64,000 nt of DNA, taken from Phycisphaerales bacterium. GTDB lineage: Bacteria; Planctomycetota; Phycisphaerae; UBA1845. Numbering within the stretch: the first letter of the stretch is position 1; every line of letters begins with the position of its first letter. Position numbers and translations under genes: made by a program. Below the pieces are notes generated by a model that saw nothing but the letters and a program-made list of their open reading frames with translations, did no database searches and had not been told where the DNA came from. This document shows positions 51,897 to 61,025 of this stretch, one piece after another. The stretch covers positions 62,001 through 126,000 of the forward strand of contig JADZBE010000022.1 of assembly GCA_020852275.1 (NCBI GenBank), given 5' to 3'.

Positions 51897-53026
51897 GCCT
51901 CTCGAAACGCGCCCTGCTGGCGCGCATGGCGGTGGGCGTCGGGATGCTCGCGGCGCTGCTGGTCGTCAGCCCCGGGATCGGCTCGCAGCGCGGGCTGGTG
52001 GCGTGGTCGGACGCGTGGCGCGCGCGGCTCGGGCTTCCCATGGATGCCGCGCGGCTTCTCGCCAAGCCCGGCGTGGACCGCGACGGCGACGGCCGCGTGG
52101 ATGAGGCAGAGCGGGCCGCCTACGCGCGGACGGCGGTGAGCATCGGGTTCGATTTCCGGCTGGCGCGAAGCCTGCTGGCGCTGACAGTGGGGGCGACGCT
52201 GGCGATCTGCGGGGCTGCGTTTCAAGTGCTGTTCCGCAATCCGCTCGCGTCGCCGTACACGCTGGGCGTTTCCAGCGGCGCGGCGCTGGGCGCGATGATC
52301 GCCATCCGGCTCGCGCTTCACGAGCACCTTATGGGAGTTTCGCTCACCACGCTGCCGGCGTTTGCGGGGGGACTTGCGGTGGTGGGCGTTGTTCACCTGT
52401 TCGCGCGCGGCGCGCGGCGCTGGACCTCCAATGAGATGCTGCTTTCCGGCGTGACGCTGGGCATGTTCTGCTCGGCGATGATCCTGCTCCTGCAGTTCCT
52501 GTCCAACGAGCGCCTGGCGTTCGAGATGATCCGTTGGATGATGGGCTCGCTGGACACGGTGACGCACGCCCGAAGCGTTTCACTCCTGCCGTTCGTCGTG
52601 CCCGCCGCGGCCCTGCTCGTCTTCTTGTCGCCGGCGATGAATCAATACCGCATGGGCGACGAGCTGGCCGTCAGCCGCGGCGTGAACGTGCGGCGGCTGC
52701 AGCGGCTGATCGTGCTGGCATGCACGCTGGCGACCGCGGCGGTGGTGGCGCAATGCGGTCCCATCGGGTTCGTCGGGTTGATCGTGCCGCACCTGGCGGC
52801 GCTGGTGGTGGGGAGGGATTGCCGCGTGCTGCTGCCGGCGTCGCTGCTGGGGGGCGCGGCTTTTCTGATCGCGTGCGACTGGTTGGGGCAGTCAGCGATG
52901 GGCTGGGTCGGCGCGCTGACGGGGCGGCAGCTTGCCGGCTCGATCCTGCCGATCGGCGTGGTCACGGCCGTCGTAGGAGTCCCCATGTTTCTGGTTCTGC
53001 TGACGCGACGGACGACGAGCCTGTAG
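51893..53026 (+). CDS. FecCD-family ABC permease with an EF-hand-like loop
   Basis: This 377-residue inner-membrane permease has LARSLLALTVGATLAICGAA, FQVLFRNPLASPYTLGVSSG and GPIGFVGLIVPHLAALVVGR, the standard BtuC/FecCD landmarks, with about ten membrane segments. Between TM1 and TM2 the extracytoplasmic loop contains DRDGDGRVDEAE (residues 62-73), which fits the 12-residue EF-hand calcium loop at every ligand position. Such a loop is not part of the usual family. It might bind calcium and affect docking of the binding protein. The gene overlaps the ATPase gene by four bases. Confidence 0.92.
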   Translation: MSLSKRALLARMAVGVGMLAALLVVSPGIGSQRGLVAWSDAWRARLGLPMDAARLLAKPGVDRDGDGRVDEAERAAYARTAVSIGFDFRLARSLLALTVGATLAICGAAFQVLFRNPLASPYTLGVSSGAALGAMIAIRLALHEHLMGVSLTTLPAFAGGLAVVGVVHLFARGARRWTSNEMLLSGVTLGMFCSAMILLLQFLSNERLAFEMIRWMMGSLDTVTHARSVSLLPFVVPAAALLVFLSPAMNQYRMGDELAVSRGVNVRRLQRLIVLACTLATAAVVAQCGPIGFVGLIVPHLAALVVGRDCRVLLPASLLGGAAFLIACDWLGQSAMGWVGALTGRQLAGSILPIGVVTAVVGVPMFLVLLTRRTTSL

Positions 53027-53067
53027 CGAGGGATCACCCGGGGAACCTCGAAGCCGAAATCGCGTAG

Positions 53068-54918
53068 CTATTGCGGGGCGACAAGCCCCTCTCCGCGGAG
53101 ATCGTCGGCGCGGTTCGCCTGCCCGCCGGTGCTGAACTCGACGATCTTCACGCCGGGGTCCACGAGGAAAAACAGCACGAGCTGGTCGTCCTTGTCGAGC
53201 TGGCTTTCCTTGATGGCCTGGAACGCGCCTACGCCGCCGATCGAGCCGACCTGCTCGGGGAAGTATTGAATCTCGATGACCTCGCGGTCGCCGACGATCG
53301 CCGCGGCGGCCTTGCCGCAGAACTGCGTGCGCCCTCCGCGGTCGTCGAGCACCGTGTAGTTCTGCACGGTTCCCACCGCGAAACGCATGGCTTTGCCGTA
53401 CAGGCTGCCGGCTTTCATGCTCATCACGTTCAGTTGCAGCAGCCGCTTGTCGGCGGGAACTTCGAAGACGGAGATGGCCTCGCCGGAAGCGCTCTGCTGC
53501 TCATCGGCATATCCGACGAGGTGTCCCTGCTTGAGCGTCGCGCCTTGGATCTGCGTGTCTTTCAGCGTCGTGTACTTCTTCAAGGCGAAAGGAGCGGAAT
53601 CGCCGAAGCCGGACCGCCCCGCGCGGGTGGTGACGGCGCGGACGTTTCCGCCCTGGCCCACGCTGGGGACCGTGCCGTCCTTGGAGGGCGGCGCGCCGCC
53701 GGAGGAGGGCGCGGGCTGCGAACCCCCTGAAGGCTGCGTCGAATCCGCGGTTTGCGTGCCGCCCGCGTCTCCTGCGGGCTTGGCGCCGCCGCTCGCGCCA
53801 GCGGGACTGGACGGAGTTTCGCCGGCGACAAAGGACACGTCCGCCCTCGCGCCGAGCTTGTACTCCACGTATTCCGCGCGGAAGCCCTTGGGAATCTCGT
53901 AAACAAACTCGAGTTCATCGGCGGATTCGGGCGGAGCAAGGGCGAGATCCACGACGGGCCAGTCGCCATAGCGGAACTTCACCGCGTTCATGTGCCGCCC
54001 TTGCCGGTCAGGCCCTTCGACGGCGATGGGGAACACCGGCTCCAGGTCGCCGCCGGGGCGACGACGGCCGACCAGGCGCACCTGCCGCGGCGTGAAGGCA
54101 TGGGTGGAATACTTGCCTTTCGCTTGAGGCGAGAGTTTCAGGCGGACGGCCCAGAACTCGTTGCCGCTGCCGGGATCGACGGGCTTGTCCTGATCGGAAA
54201 GCGCCCAGTCCTTGGTGTAATGGAAAACGTGATCAACCTTCCGCGTGCTGCCCTCCACGACGGAGACGGAGCCGGGCGGAGCGAAGCGCTGCATCTCCAT
54301 GGGCACGGCGTTGATCCAGCCGAGCGACTTGACGATGTCCGCATGTTCCGCGCGGAAGTTGGCGTCGGGCACGCTGAAGAGGTTGTCCGACAAGTAGCCG
54401 CCCAGCGCGATCGTCGCGCGGTCGGGGCTGAACAGGAGGTTGTGATTGACCTGCGGATCGCGCACCACGGGGTTCACGTTGGACTCCGGGTCCACGAGGT
54501 CCGGCTCTTCGTAGTCGACACGGGCGAAAGTCAAGAAGCTGCCGCGGTCCCACGGCAGCGTGGTGATGCAAAGCCCGAGCACGCCGGTGGCGATCAACCC
54601 GGTAATCAGCCCGCACAACCCGCCGCCACCGCGCTCCAGCCACGTCGGCAGCAGGGTCGAGCGCCGGATGAGCGAATCAAACACCGCCCGCAGCACGGCG
54701 AGCGGCAGGGCGAACGCCCCCGCCAGCGCCAAGGAATAAGCATAGTCCGGCCAGAGCTGCACGGTCCAGTTCAGCGCGACCCACTCGAACGTGCCGACCG
54801 CCAGCGCCGCGCAGCACAGCGTCAGCACCATCATGATCAGCGAACTGTAAAAGCCGTGCATCGCCTGGAAGAACGTCACGGCGAACAGGAACACCACCAG
54901 CAGGACGGAAAACAGCAT
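53068..54918 (-). CDS. CvpA-like membrane protein with a large extracytoplasmic region
   Basis: The first 120 residues form four hydrophobic segments in the manner of CvpA (MLFSVLLVVFLFAVTFFQAM; residues 60-85; GGGLCGLITGLIATGVLGLC). About 490 residues follow that are soluble and probably extracytoplasmic. They include a Gly/Ser/Pro-rich, low-complexity stretch (about residues 375-430) and a final beta-rich domain ending in DQLVLFFLVDPGVKIVEFST. It starts 14 bases after the stop of the GspE-like gene on the same strand, so the two are probably coexpressed. Function is unknown; CvpA proteins have been linked to secretion and envelope stress, which is consistent but not proof. Confidence 0.7.
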   Translation of the reverse strand: MLFSVLLVVFLFAVTFFQAMHGFYSSLIMMVLTLCCAALAVGTFEWVALNWTVQLWPDYAYSLALAGAFALPLAVLRAVFDSLIRRSTLLPTWLERGGGGLCGLITGLIATGVLGLCITTLPWDRGSFLTFARVDYEEPDLVDPESNVNPVVRDPQVNHNLLFSPDRATIALGGYLSDNLFSVPDANFRAEHADIVKSLGWINAVPMEMQRFAPPGSVSVVEGSTRKVDHVFHYTKDWALSDQDKPVDPGSGNEFWAVRLKLSPQAKGKYSTHAFTPRQVRLVGRRRPGGDLEPVFPIAVEGPDRQGRHMNAVKFRYGDWPVVDLALAPPESADELEFVYEIPKGFRAEYVEYKLGARADVSFVAGETPSSPAGASGGAKPAGDAGGTQTADSTQPSGGSQPAPSSGGAPPSKDGTVPSVGQGGNVRAVTTRAGRSGFGDSAPFALKKYTTLKDTQIQGATLKQGHLVGYADEQQSASGEAISVFEVPADKRLLQLNVMSMKAGSLYGKAMRFAVGTVQNYTVLDDRGGRTQFCGKAAAAIVGDREVIEIQYFPEQVGSIGGVGAFQAIKESQLDKDDQLVLFFLVDPGVKIVEFSTGGQANRADDLRGEGLVAPQ

Positions 54919-54932
54919 GGTTTGGCTCTCTC

Positions 54933-56600
54933 CTACTTCCCCGACGGCGTCAGCACACGCTGAACCTCGTTAAGACTCGTGACCCCCTCGATCACCTTGA
55001 ACAGCCCTTCTTCCTGCAGCAGATACATCTTGTTGCGTCGCGCGGCCGCCTTGAGCTTGTCGGCGGTCGCGCCCTCGGCAATGAGCGCTTTCATGGCGTC
55101 ATCGATGATGAGCAGCTCGACGATGGCCGTGCGACCGTGGTAGCCGGTTCCCTGGCAGTTCTCGCAGATGATCTCGTTGCCCTTCTTGTCGAGGATCGGC
55201 TCGGTGGGCGGGCGGAAGAACCGCTCGATCTTGTCCGCGGGAAGGTTGAGCTTCTTGAGCTTGGCGGCGTCAGGGCGGAAGGCCTCGCGGCAGGAGGTGC
55301 ACAGCCTGCGCAGCAGCCGCTGGTTGGTGACGCCCAGCAGCGCGCGGGAGGCGAGCCGCGGATCCTCGACGAACTGCAGGTAGCGCGTCAGCGCTTCGAA
55401 GGCGTCGCCGCCCTCGATCGCCATGTAGATCTTGCGTTCCTCGGTCGCGCGGGAGGCGATCTGCGCCGTTTCGCGGTCCTCGCACTCGCCGACGGCGACG
55501 ATGTCCGGCTCGCGTCGCAGGACGGTCTGCAACATGCGGGCGTAGGACACGTCGGTGGTGGCGCGATCGTGCTTGTTCTGGGTGATGTTGTCGAGCGTGG
55601 AGAGCGGCTGGCGCTCCATCGTGTGGATGTTGTTGAGGAAGGCGTCGTGCGCCCGCAGGACGGCGTAGAGGGTTGTGGTCACGCCGCTGCCGCGCGGACC
55701 GCTGATAAGGATCATGCCGTGCTTCTGCTCGATCAGCGCCTTGAGCTTCTCGATGCGCTGCGGCGCCAAGCCCACGTCGGGCAGCTTCAGCACTTCCATG
55801 CCGGACAGCGTTCGCAGCCGCATGCGCTCTCCAGCGGTGGAGCCGGACGTGTGCACCTCCATCTCCCCGGGCGCGCCTTCTTTCGTCAGCAGGGCGGCCC
55901 GCACCTTGCCCGTCTGAGGCTTGCGGCGTTCCTCCACGTTCAGACCGGCCACGCCCTTGAGGTAGCGCACGATGCGGTCGCCGTCGTCCAGCGGCAGCCC
56001 GTCCGCCCGCTCGCTGGCCATGCCGTCCACGCGCGTGACCATCCGATAGCGGTCGTTGTTGCGGACGAGGTCCACGTCGGAGACGCGGCGCCACAGCAGG
56101 TCGTGCAGGAACCCCTGCGTGAGGTCGTAGTCGGCGACTTCGTCCGGATCCTCGTCCGAGGGATTCACCGGCTTGCCCTCGGCGTTGAGCAGGCGGACCT
56201 GCATGCCCTTGGACTCGCCGCCCTTGCCCTTCTTCTCGCCGCCGGAGAGCAGGCGCTTGAAGTGGTCCACGGTGAGCACCTTGGCCTTGGGTACGACGCG
56301 GTTGTTGCGGTGCAGAACGTAAATAAGCTGCGATCCGCCGGCCAGCAGGAGGAACAGCCCCAGCCCCACGAAGTACAGGGGGCCCTTCCATGGCGCGAAG
56401 AGGAGCATGGCAAATCCCACCGCGCCGCCGGCGATGACAATGATGTTCCACTGCTCGCGCTTGGTCTTGACCACGTCGGTGTCGCGGTCCACCCATGCGG
56501 TGACGGCCGCCCACCCGAGCGTCGCCAGCACGACGACGCCGATCTTGAAGAAGTTGACGTAGATCGTGCCGAGAATCAGAGGAAAGAAGCTCGATTGCAT
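54933..56600 (-). CDS. Membrane-anchored GspE/PilB-like protein with degenerate ATPase motifs
   Basis: The N-terminal 100 residues carry three hydrophobic segments (residues about 5-30, 50-70, 72-92), unlike soluble PilB/GspE. The C-terminal 300 residues match the secretion-ATPase fold, including the zinc site CTSCREAF and CENCQGTGYHGRTAIVELL. Key catalytic residues are altered. Walker A is GPRGSGVTTTL, with Val (codon GTG) instead of the invariant Lys. The Asp box is NIHTMERQPL instead of NIxTxEDPxE, and Walker B is AVGECEDRETA. It is probably a non-hydrolysing relative that binds partners or nucleotide. PilT is encoded upstream and a CvpA-like protein downstream. Confidence 0.85.
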   Translation of the reverse strand: MQSSFFPLILGTIYVNFFKIGVVVLATLGWAAVTAWVDRDTDVVKTKREQWNIIVIAGGAVGFAMLLFAPWKGPLYFVGLGLFLLLAGGSQLIYVLHRNNRVVPKAKVLTVDHFKRLLSGGEKKGKGGESKGMQVRLLNAEGKPVNPSDEDPDEVADYDLTQGFLHDLLWRRVSDVDLVRNNDRYRMVTRVDGMASERADGLPLDDGDRIVRYLKGVAGLNVEERRKPQTGKVRAALLTKEGAPGEMEVHTSGSTAGERMRLRTLSGMEVLKLPDVGLAPQRIEKLKALIEQKHGMILISGPRGSGVTTTLYAVLRAHDAFLNNIHTMERQPLSTLDNITQNKHDRATTDVSYARMLQTVLRREPDIVAVGECEDRETAQIASRATEERKIYMAIEGGDAFEALTRYLQFVEDPRLASRALLGVTNQRLLRRLCTSCREAFRPDAAKLKKLNLPADKIERFFRPPTEPILDKKGNEIICENCQGTGYHGRTAIVELLIIDDAMKALIAEGATADKLKAAARRNKMYLLQEEGLFKVIEGVTSLNEVQRVLTPSGK

Positions 56601-56956
56601 ATCCGATCCGATCCGTCCCGCCCCAAGCCGGCGGGGTCATCCAAGGATTGGAGGAATCCCGTGAAAAACGTTGCGGCTGGGAGGCGCCTGCTCCCCGGCT
56701 TGCCTGCAGGGCACGTGCCCCAAGCTGCAGCCGACCGCGCCCGGCATCATCCACGACCGGCGGAAAAACGCCAGCCCACCCACGGCTCGCCAGGAACCTC
56801 CGCGGCGCAGCGCCATCCGGGCCTCCTCAGGACCGGGTGGCATGGCCCGGCGGTCGGGTAGCATGGTCCGGCGGTCGCGCGCCTGACCTCGATTCTCTGA
56901 CGGAGCACCCCGCGACCGCCTGGCCATGCGGGGCAAACGAGTTCCACCCCAAGCTG
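56601..56956. other. Gene-free spacer with a short tandem repeat
   Basis: These 356 bases lie between pilT and the GspE-like gene. At 56841-56880 a 21-base unit (CATGGCCCGGCGGTCGGGTA and a near copy) is repeated about twice. No gene or clear promoter was recognised. The spacing suggests that the GspE-like gene may have its own promoter here. Confidence 0.45.
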
Positions 56957-58114
56957 TCAGCCGATGATGCCGCCGCCGCTGACCTTGATGCCCTTCAGCC
57001 GCATCTTGAGTTCGTCCGGGTTCGGGGCCGCGGCGTAGGCCGTCTTCACGGAAATAAACTCATTCTCAACCATGATTCGCAGCGATTCGGTGAAATCGAG
57101 CATCCCCTCGTGGTACGACGCCCGGATGACCGCGTGGATCTCGTGATCGCGCTTTTCCTCGATCAGCTTGCGGATCATGCTGTTGGCCAGCATCACCTCG
57201 CAGGCGGGCAGGCGCGGCACGTCCGGCCGCAGCCCCGGCAGCAGCTTCATGCACATGATCGCCTGCAGGTTGAACACCAGCGACAAGCGGATCAGGTCGC
57301 GCTCGCCCTCCTCGAAGAGGTCGAGAATGCGGGCGATCGTGCTCGGCGCGCTGGAGGCGTGGATGGTGCAGAAGACGAGGTGTCCCGTTTCGGCCGCGTT
57401 GAGCGCCGCCTCGAACGTCTCGCGGTCGCGCATTTCGCCGATGAGCACCACGTCCGGGTCCTCGCGCATGAGGTACTTCAGCGCGTCGGGGAAGCTCTGC
57501 ACGTCGATGCCGATCTCGCGCTGATTGATGAACGCCTTCTTGTCCTCGTAGAGGAACTCGATGGGGTCCTCGATCGTGACGATGTGACAGGCGCGCTTCT
57601 CGTTAATTTGCTGGAGCATCGCGGCGATGGTGGTCGTCTTTCCAGACCCGGTGATGCCCGCGAGGATCACCAGCCCCTGGTGCAGGTCGGCGATCTTTTC
57701 CAGCGACTGCGGCAGGTGAAGCTGGCTGTAATTGAGGATCTTGTCGTTGATGCGCCGCGCCGCCACGGACGACTTGCCGCGCTGGCGGAACACGTTGATG
57801 CGGTAGCGCACCTTGTCCGTGAGCTGATAGGCGAAGTCCATCGAGCCTTTTTCCGCGTACCGCTCGCGCTGCGACGGCGTCATGATCTCAAAGATCATGG
57901 CCTCGATCTTTTCGTTCGGCAGCACGTCGTTGTTGATGTTGCGGATGTCGCCCTTGACGCGGATCTTCGCCGGCGAGCCGGCCTTGAGGTGCAGGTCGGA
58001 AGCGCTGAGGTCGTGCACGGCCTGAAAGTACTTGTTGATTTTGGGCGGTTTTTTCGGTTCCGCGGGAATCGGTCGATCCAACGCTTCGATTTCGTTTTCC
58101 AGAATATCCGACAC
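56957..58114 (-). CDS. pilT: Type IV pilus retraction ATPase PilT/PilU-like
   Basis: This 385-residue cytoplasmic hexameric ATPase has Walker A AGITGSGKTTTIAAML, Asp box VTIEDPIEFLYED, Walker B VVLIGEMRDRETFEAA and His box HLVFCTIHASS, all intact. The N-terminal domain has DLSASDLHLKAGSPAKIRVK, standard for PilT. It drives pilus retraction and twitching or DNA uptake. The frame is open to 58381, but the GTG at 58114 (GGGGGG ten bases upstream) gives MSDILENEIEALD and a normal length. No pilin or assembly ATPase with intact motifs lies in the window; the next gene is a degenerate GspE homologue. PilU or a general secretion role remain possible. Confidence 0.88.
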   Translation of the reverse strand: MSDILENEIEALDRPIPAEPKKPPKINKYFQAVHDLSASDLHLKAGSPAKIRVKGDIRNINNDVLPNEKIEAMIFEIMTPSQRERYAEKGSMDFAYQLTDKVRYRINVFRQRGKSSVAARRINDKILNYSQLHLPQSLEKIADLHQGLVILAGITGSGKTTTIAAMLQQINEKRACHIVTIEDPIEFLYEDKKAFINQREIGIDVQSFPDALKYLMREDPDVVLIGEMRDRETFEAALNAAETGHLVFCTIHASSAPSTIARILDLFEEGERDLIRLSLVFNLQAIMCMKLLPGLRPDVPRLPACEVMLANSMIRKLIEEKRDHEIHAVIRASYHEGMLDFTESLRIMVENEFISVKTAYAAAPNPDELKMRLKGIKVSGGGIIG

Positions 58115-58408
58115 GATACTGATGCCCCCCAACGATAATGCGCGCTCTCGCCGCAGGCTCCCTGAGCCGGACCCTGCAGCGCCCCCGTCCCTGACGACGC
58201 CTGCCGCGGACCCGCGGTTCACCCCTGTTCCACGGGCCCACTCGTCGAAGCGCCGAGACACGACATTGTGACAACTCCTGACCGGGACTTCAACCCGACG
58301 GCCGCACCGCCGCAGTGCAAACGTCTGAATAAACCAATCCCGTCGAGGCGGGACCTCGCGGTCCTCCCCTCCCGCTGCCACCGCCCTTCGTCGCGACGCA
58401 AGCCACCC

Positions 58409-59170
58409 TCACCACGCAATGCTGCGGCCCCCGTCGACGGCGATGATCTGGCCGGTGATGTAATCCGGACCCTCCACGAGGAACCGCACCGTTCTGGCAA
58501 TGTCCTCAGGGCTGCCGGCCCGCTGCATCGGCACTCGCTTCGTGAGGGCTTCCCGCCTGTTCTGCTCGAACTCCTCGGGAAACTCCGCGATTCCCGGAGC
58601 GACCCCGTTCACCTGAATCCGCGGCGCCAGCGACCTTGCGAGGCCTCGGGTCAGGCATGCCAGCGCAGCTTTCGATGCGCCGTACGCCAGGTAGTTAGTC
58701 CAAGGGCGCTCCGTGCATATGTCGCAGAGGTTGATGATCTTCCCACGGCCTCGGGCGTGCATCGCCTCGGCGGCGGCCCAGCACAGTCCCGCAGGAGCGA
58801 TGGCGTTGACGCGGAAGATTCGCTCCCATGTCGCCGAGTTCCAGTCGCCCGTCTTCGGTGAGTCGGCATCGGTGGAACCATCCGTCTCGAACACGGCGGC
58901 GTTGTTGACTAGAATGTCCAGCCCACCCAGTTTCACGGCCGCCTGCTGAATCAGTGCCCGTGGCTCGAATCCACCGAGAAGGTCCATCTGGAAGGTCTCG
59001 CACCGCCGCCCCAGGGAGCGGATGTCCAATGCCGTCTGCCGCGCGTCCTCTGCGGACGTGGAATAATGGAGGGCGATGTCGCATCCCGCGCGTGCAAGCT
59101 CCAAGGCAATCGCCCTCCCCACCCGGCGAGCACCGCCGGTCACCAAGGCAACGCGAGCATCGTGGCTCAT
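58409..59170 (-). CDS. SDR-family oxidoreductase, pteridine-reductase-like
   Basis: This 253-residue short-chain dehydrogenase has a cofactor motif TGGARRVG that follows TGx3RxG, the variant characteristic of pteridine reductases (PTR1/FolM) and NADPH preference. Further landmarks are DILVNNAAVF, the catalytic YGASK, and TGQIIAVDGGRSIAW at the end. It could reduce dihydropteridines or a related substrate. The ATG at 59170 overlaps the stop of the preceding TPR gene by four bases; the longer frame to 59563 is rejected because that part lies inside the TPR gene. It is the last gene of a three-gene overlapping unit. Confidence 0.88.
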   Translation of the reverse strand: MSHDARVALVTGGARRVGRAIALELARAGCDIALHYSTSAEDARQTALDIRSLGRRCETFQMDLLGGFEPRALIQQAAVKLGGLDILVNNAAVFETDGSTDADSPKTGDWNSATWERIFRVNAIAPAGLCWAAAEAMHARGRGKIINLCDICTERPWTNYLAYGASKAALACLTRGLARSLAPRIQVNGVAPGIAEFPEEFEQNRREALTKRVPMQRAGSPEDIARTVRFLVEGPDYITGQIIAVDGGRSIAW

Positions 59171-60483
59171 TCCCGTCCCTCCAGAATGCCGCTCAGCGCA
59201 GGAATCTCCGCTGCGACGTCCATCAGCGCGGCGTCCAGCGCCAAAGCGCGTGTCAGCTCCTGCTCCGCTTCCGCCATCCGCCCCAGCCGCGCGAAGCACA
59301 CCGCCCGCCCCAGACGCGACGCCGCCGGGCGCGAATTCTCCCGGACGGCCTCGTCGAAGGCCGCCAGAGCTGCATCGAGGTGATCGAGGTTGGCCTCCGC
59401 CACGCCCAGATGGAAGCGGGAGTCCGGCGCCGGCGGATCGGCCTCCAGCGCGGACTGGAACGCTTCCTTCGCCGCTGCGTCCTCCCGAAGGTCGAGCAAC
59501 GCCGTGCCGAGGCAGTCGAAACCGATCGCGTCGTATGGCTTGACCTTGACGACTTCCTTCCACACTGCGGCCGCCTCAGCCGGCCGACCGTCGATGTGAA
59601 GGAGCATCGCGAGGAGTCTGCGCGCTGCCGGGTGTCGCGGGTCGCCCGGCGCGATGGACAGCGCCATGTCCAGCCCGGCGCGCGGGGTTTCCGCGAGGGC
59701 AGAGGCGCAGTCAGAAAGCGAAGCATAGGCCTGGGTTGAGCGAGCCGCGTCCCAGTGGATCGCCGCGCGGCACAGCAGGATGCGGGCGTCGCCCTCCGTT
59801 CTCTCGACGGCCAGCGCGATGGCGGCGTCCAGGCGCGCGCCGGCGCCGGCTTTCATGGCCAGCGTCAGGGCTTCCGCCAGCCTTGCGGCATCAGCGGTGG
59901 AACCGTCGGCCAGTGTTCGCTCGAGCCACGTCAGAGATGTCTGCGGCTCGCGCAGCGAAACCGCCGACTCCAGCGCTGCCTCGTTGAGGGAGGACCGGTC
60001 CGGGTCGAGTCGTACATACGCCGCATCCGCATCGGCAACGCGGCGCAGGAGGAAGTCCCGCGCGGCTGAGCCGGGTTGCTGCTGGAACGCCTCGCGGGCC
60101 TGCTTCAACTCCGCCAACAACGCTGCCGTGTCCTCGGCTGAGGCATCCAGGGGCTGAAGCTGCACCGGATCCGGCGGTGGCGGCGCGGGCGGGTCGCCGG
60201 CGGACTGTAAGCGAGGTGGTGCCGGCTCGGACGGCTCGGCTGGAGCAAGGGAATCCTGCGGATGCGCGTCGGTGTTCCGCGCCTCGGCGTCGATGTTCCG
60301 CGCCCGCGCCAACTCGCTTTCCAGCTCACGCACCCGCTGAGCGAGCATCCGCGACTGACGGTACGAGACAACGGAGTAAGCAAGCAGTGCGAGGGCTACG
60401 GTGGCGCAACTTAGCGCGATTGCCACCCTGCCGCGAACATCCGCGGACGCGGAGCCTGCTGACTGCCGCAGCCCTCGGCTCAA
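59167..60483 (-). CDS. Membrane-anchored TPR protein
   Basis: This 438-residue protein has one N-terminal membrane segment (AIALSCATVALALLAYSVVS) followed by a short coiled-coil (RMLAQRVRELESELARARNI), a Pro-rich linker (residues 75-115) and a C-terminal array of TPR helices, e.g. FDCLGTALLDLREDAAAKEA and LGRAVCFARLGRMAEAEQEL. It probably scaffolds proteins at the periplasmic face. The start is a TTG overlapping the stop of the upstream Gly-rich gene (TTGA), and its own stop overlaps the SDR gene, so all three are likely translationally coupled. Confidence 0.8.
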   Translation of the reverse strand: MSRGLRQSAGSASADVRGRVAIALSCATVALALLAYSVVSYRQSRMLAQRVRELESELARARNIDAEARNTDAHPQDSLAPAEPSEPAPPRLQSAGDPPAPPPPDPVQLQPLDASAEDTAALLAELKQAREAFQQQPGSAARDFLLRRVADADAAYVRLDPDRSSLNEAALESAVSLREPQTSLTWLERTLADGSTADAARLAEALTLAMKAGAGARLDAAIALAVERTEGDARILLCRAAIHWDAARSTQAYASLSDCASALAETPRAGLDMALSIAPGDPRHPAARRLLAMLLHIDGRPAEAAAVWKEVVKVKPYDAIGFDCLGTALLDLREDAAAKEAFQSALEADPPAPDSRFHLGVAEANLDHLDAALAAFDEAVRENSRPAASRLGRAVCFARLGRMAEAEQELTRALALDAALMDVAAEIPALSGILEGRE

Positions 60484-61007
60484 TCTCCGCCCCCTCCTCC
60501 GTCTCCTCCGCCGCCGCCGTCTCCGCCGCCGCCCGAGTCCCCTCCCCCGCCGTCGAAGCCCCCGCCCCCGAAACCTCCGCCTCCCCCGTCGTCGCCATGA
60601 CCGCCGCCGGTGCTGCCGCCGTCATCCCAGGTCCCGCCGCCTCGGTCGTGGGCGTCGAAACCGGGCTCGTCCGGCGCGCCGTCTTGGCGGTGCGAGGGGT
60701 CTCCCGCCCAGCCTCCGCTCGCGCCGTCTGCGTCCCGGGCACGACGTTCGTGGCGCCCGCTTGCCCCACCTGCGGCGGGATCCGCAAAGCCGGAAACCGT
60801 GTGCATCGACCACACGTCCGATGTATCCGTCGGGCGCTGCACGGAGCGACGTGGATTCTCGGACATGCGCCGGCCCCAGCGCATCAGCATGGCCGCGCCG
60901 AGGACGAGAATGATGAGCAGCGCGGCCAGAAACGCGATGAGCATCAGCACGCGCAGCATATTCCCCGGACTGGTGCCTTGAGCTTGCAGGAGCAGGTCGG
61001 CGTACAA
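60480..61007 (-). CDS. Single-pass membrane protein with an Asp/Gly-rich tail
   Basis: This 175-residue protein has one membrane segment (MLRVLMLIAFLAALLIILVL) followed by a basic stretch and a hydrophilic middle. The last 50 residues are almost entirely Gly with interspersed Asp, Phe and Ser (for example GGGFDGGGGDSGGGGDGGGG). Such tails occur on YgcG/TPM-type and other envelope proteins. The function is unknown. It starts 18 bases after the DnaJ-like gene and overlaps the TPR gene by four bases. Confidence 0.7.
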   Translation of the reverse strand: MYADLLLQAQGTSPGNMLRVLMLIAFLAALLIILVLGAAMLMRWGRRMSENPRRSVQRPTDTSDVWSMHTVSGFADPAAGGASGRHERRARDADGASGGWAGDPSHRQDGAPDEPGFDAHDRGGGTWDDGGSTGGGHGDDGGGGGFGGGGFDGGGGDSGGGGDGGGGGDGGGGGD

Positions 61008-61025
61008 GAAGGCGATCCTTTCGGG

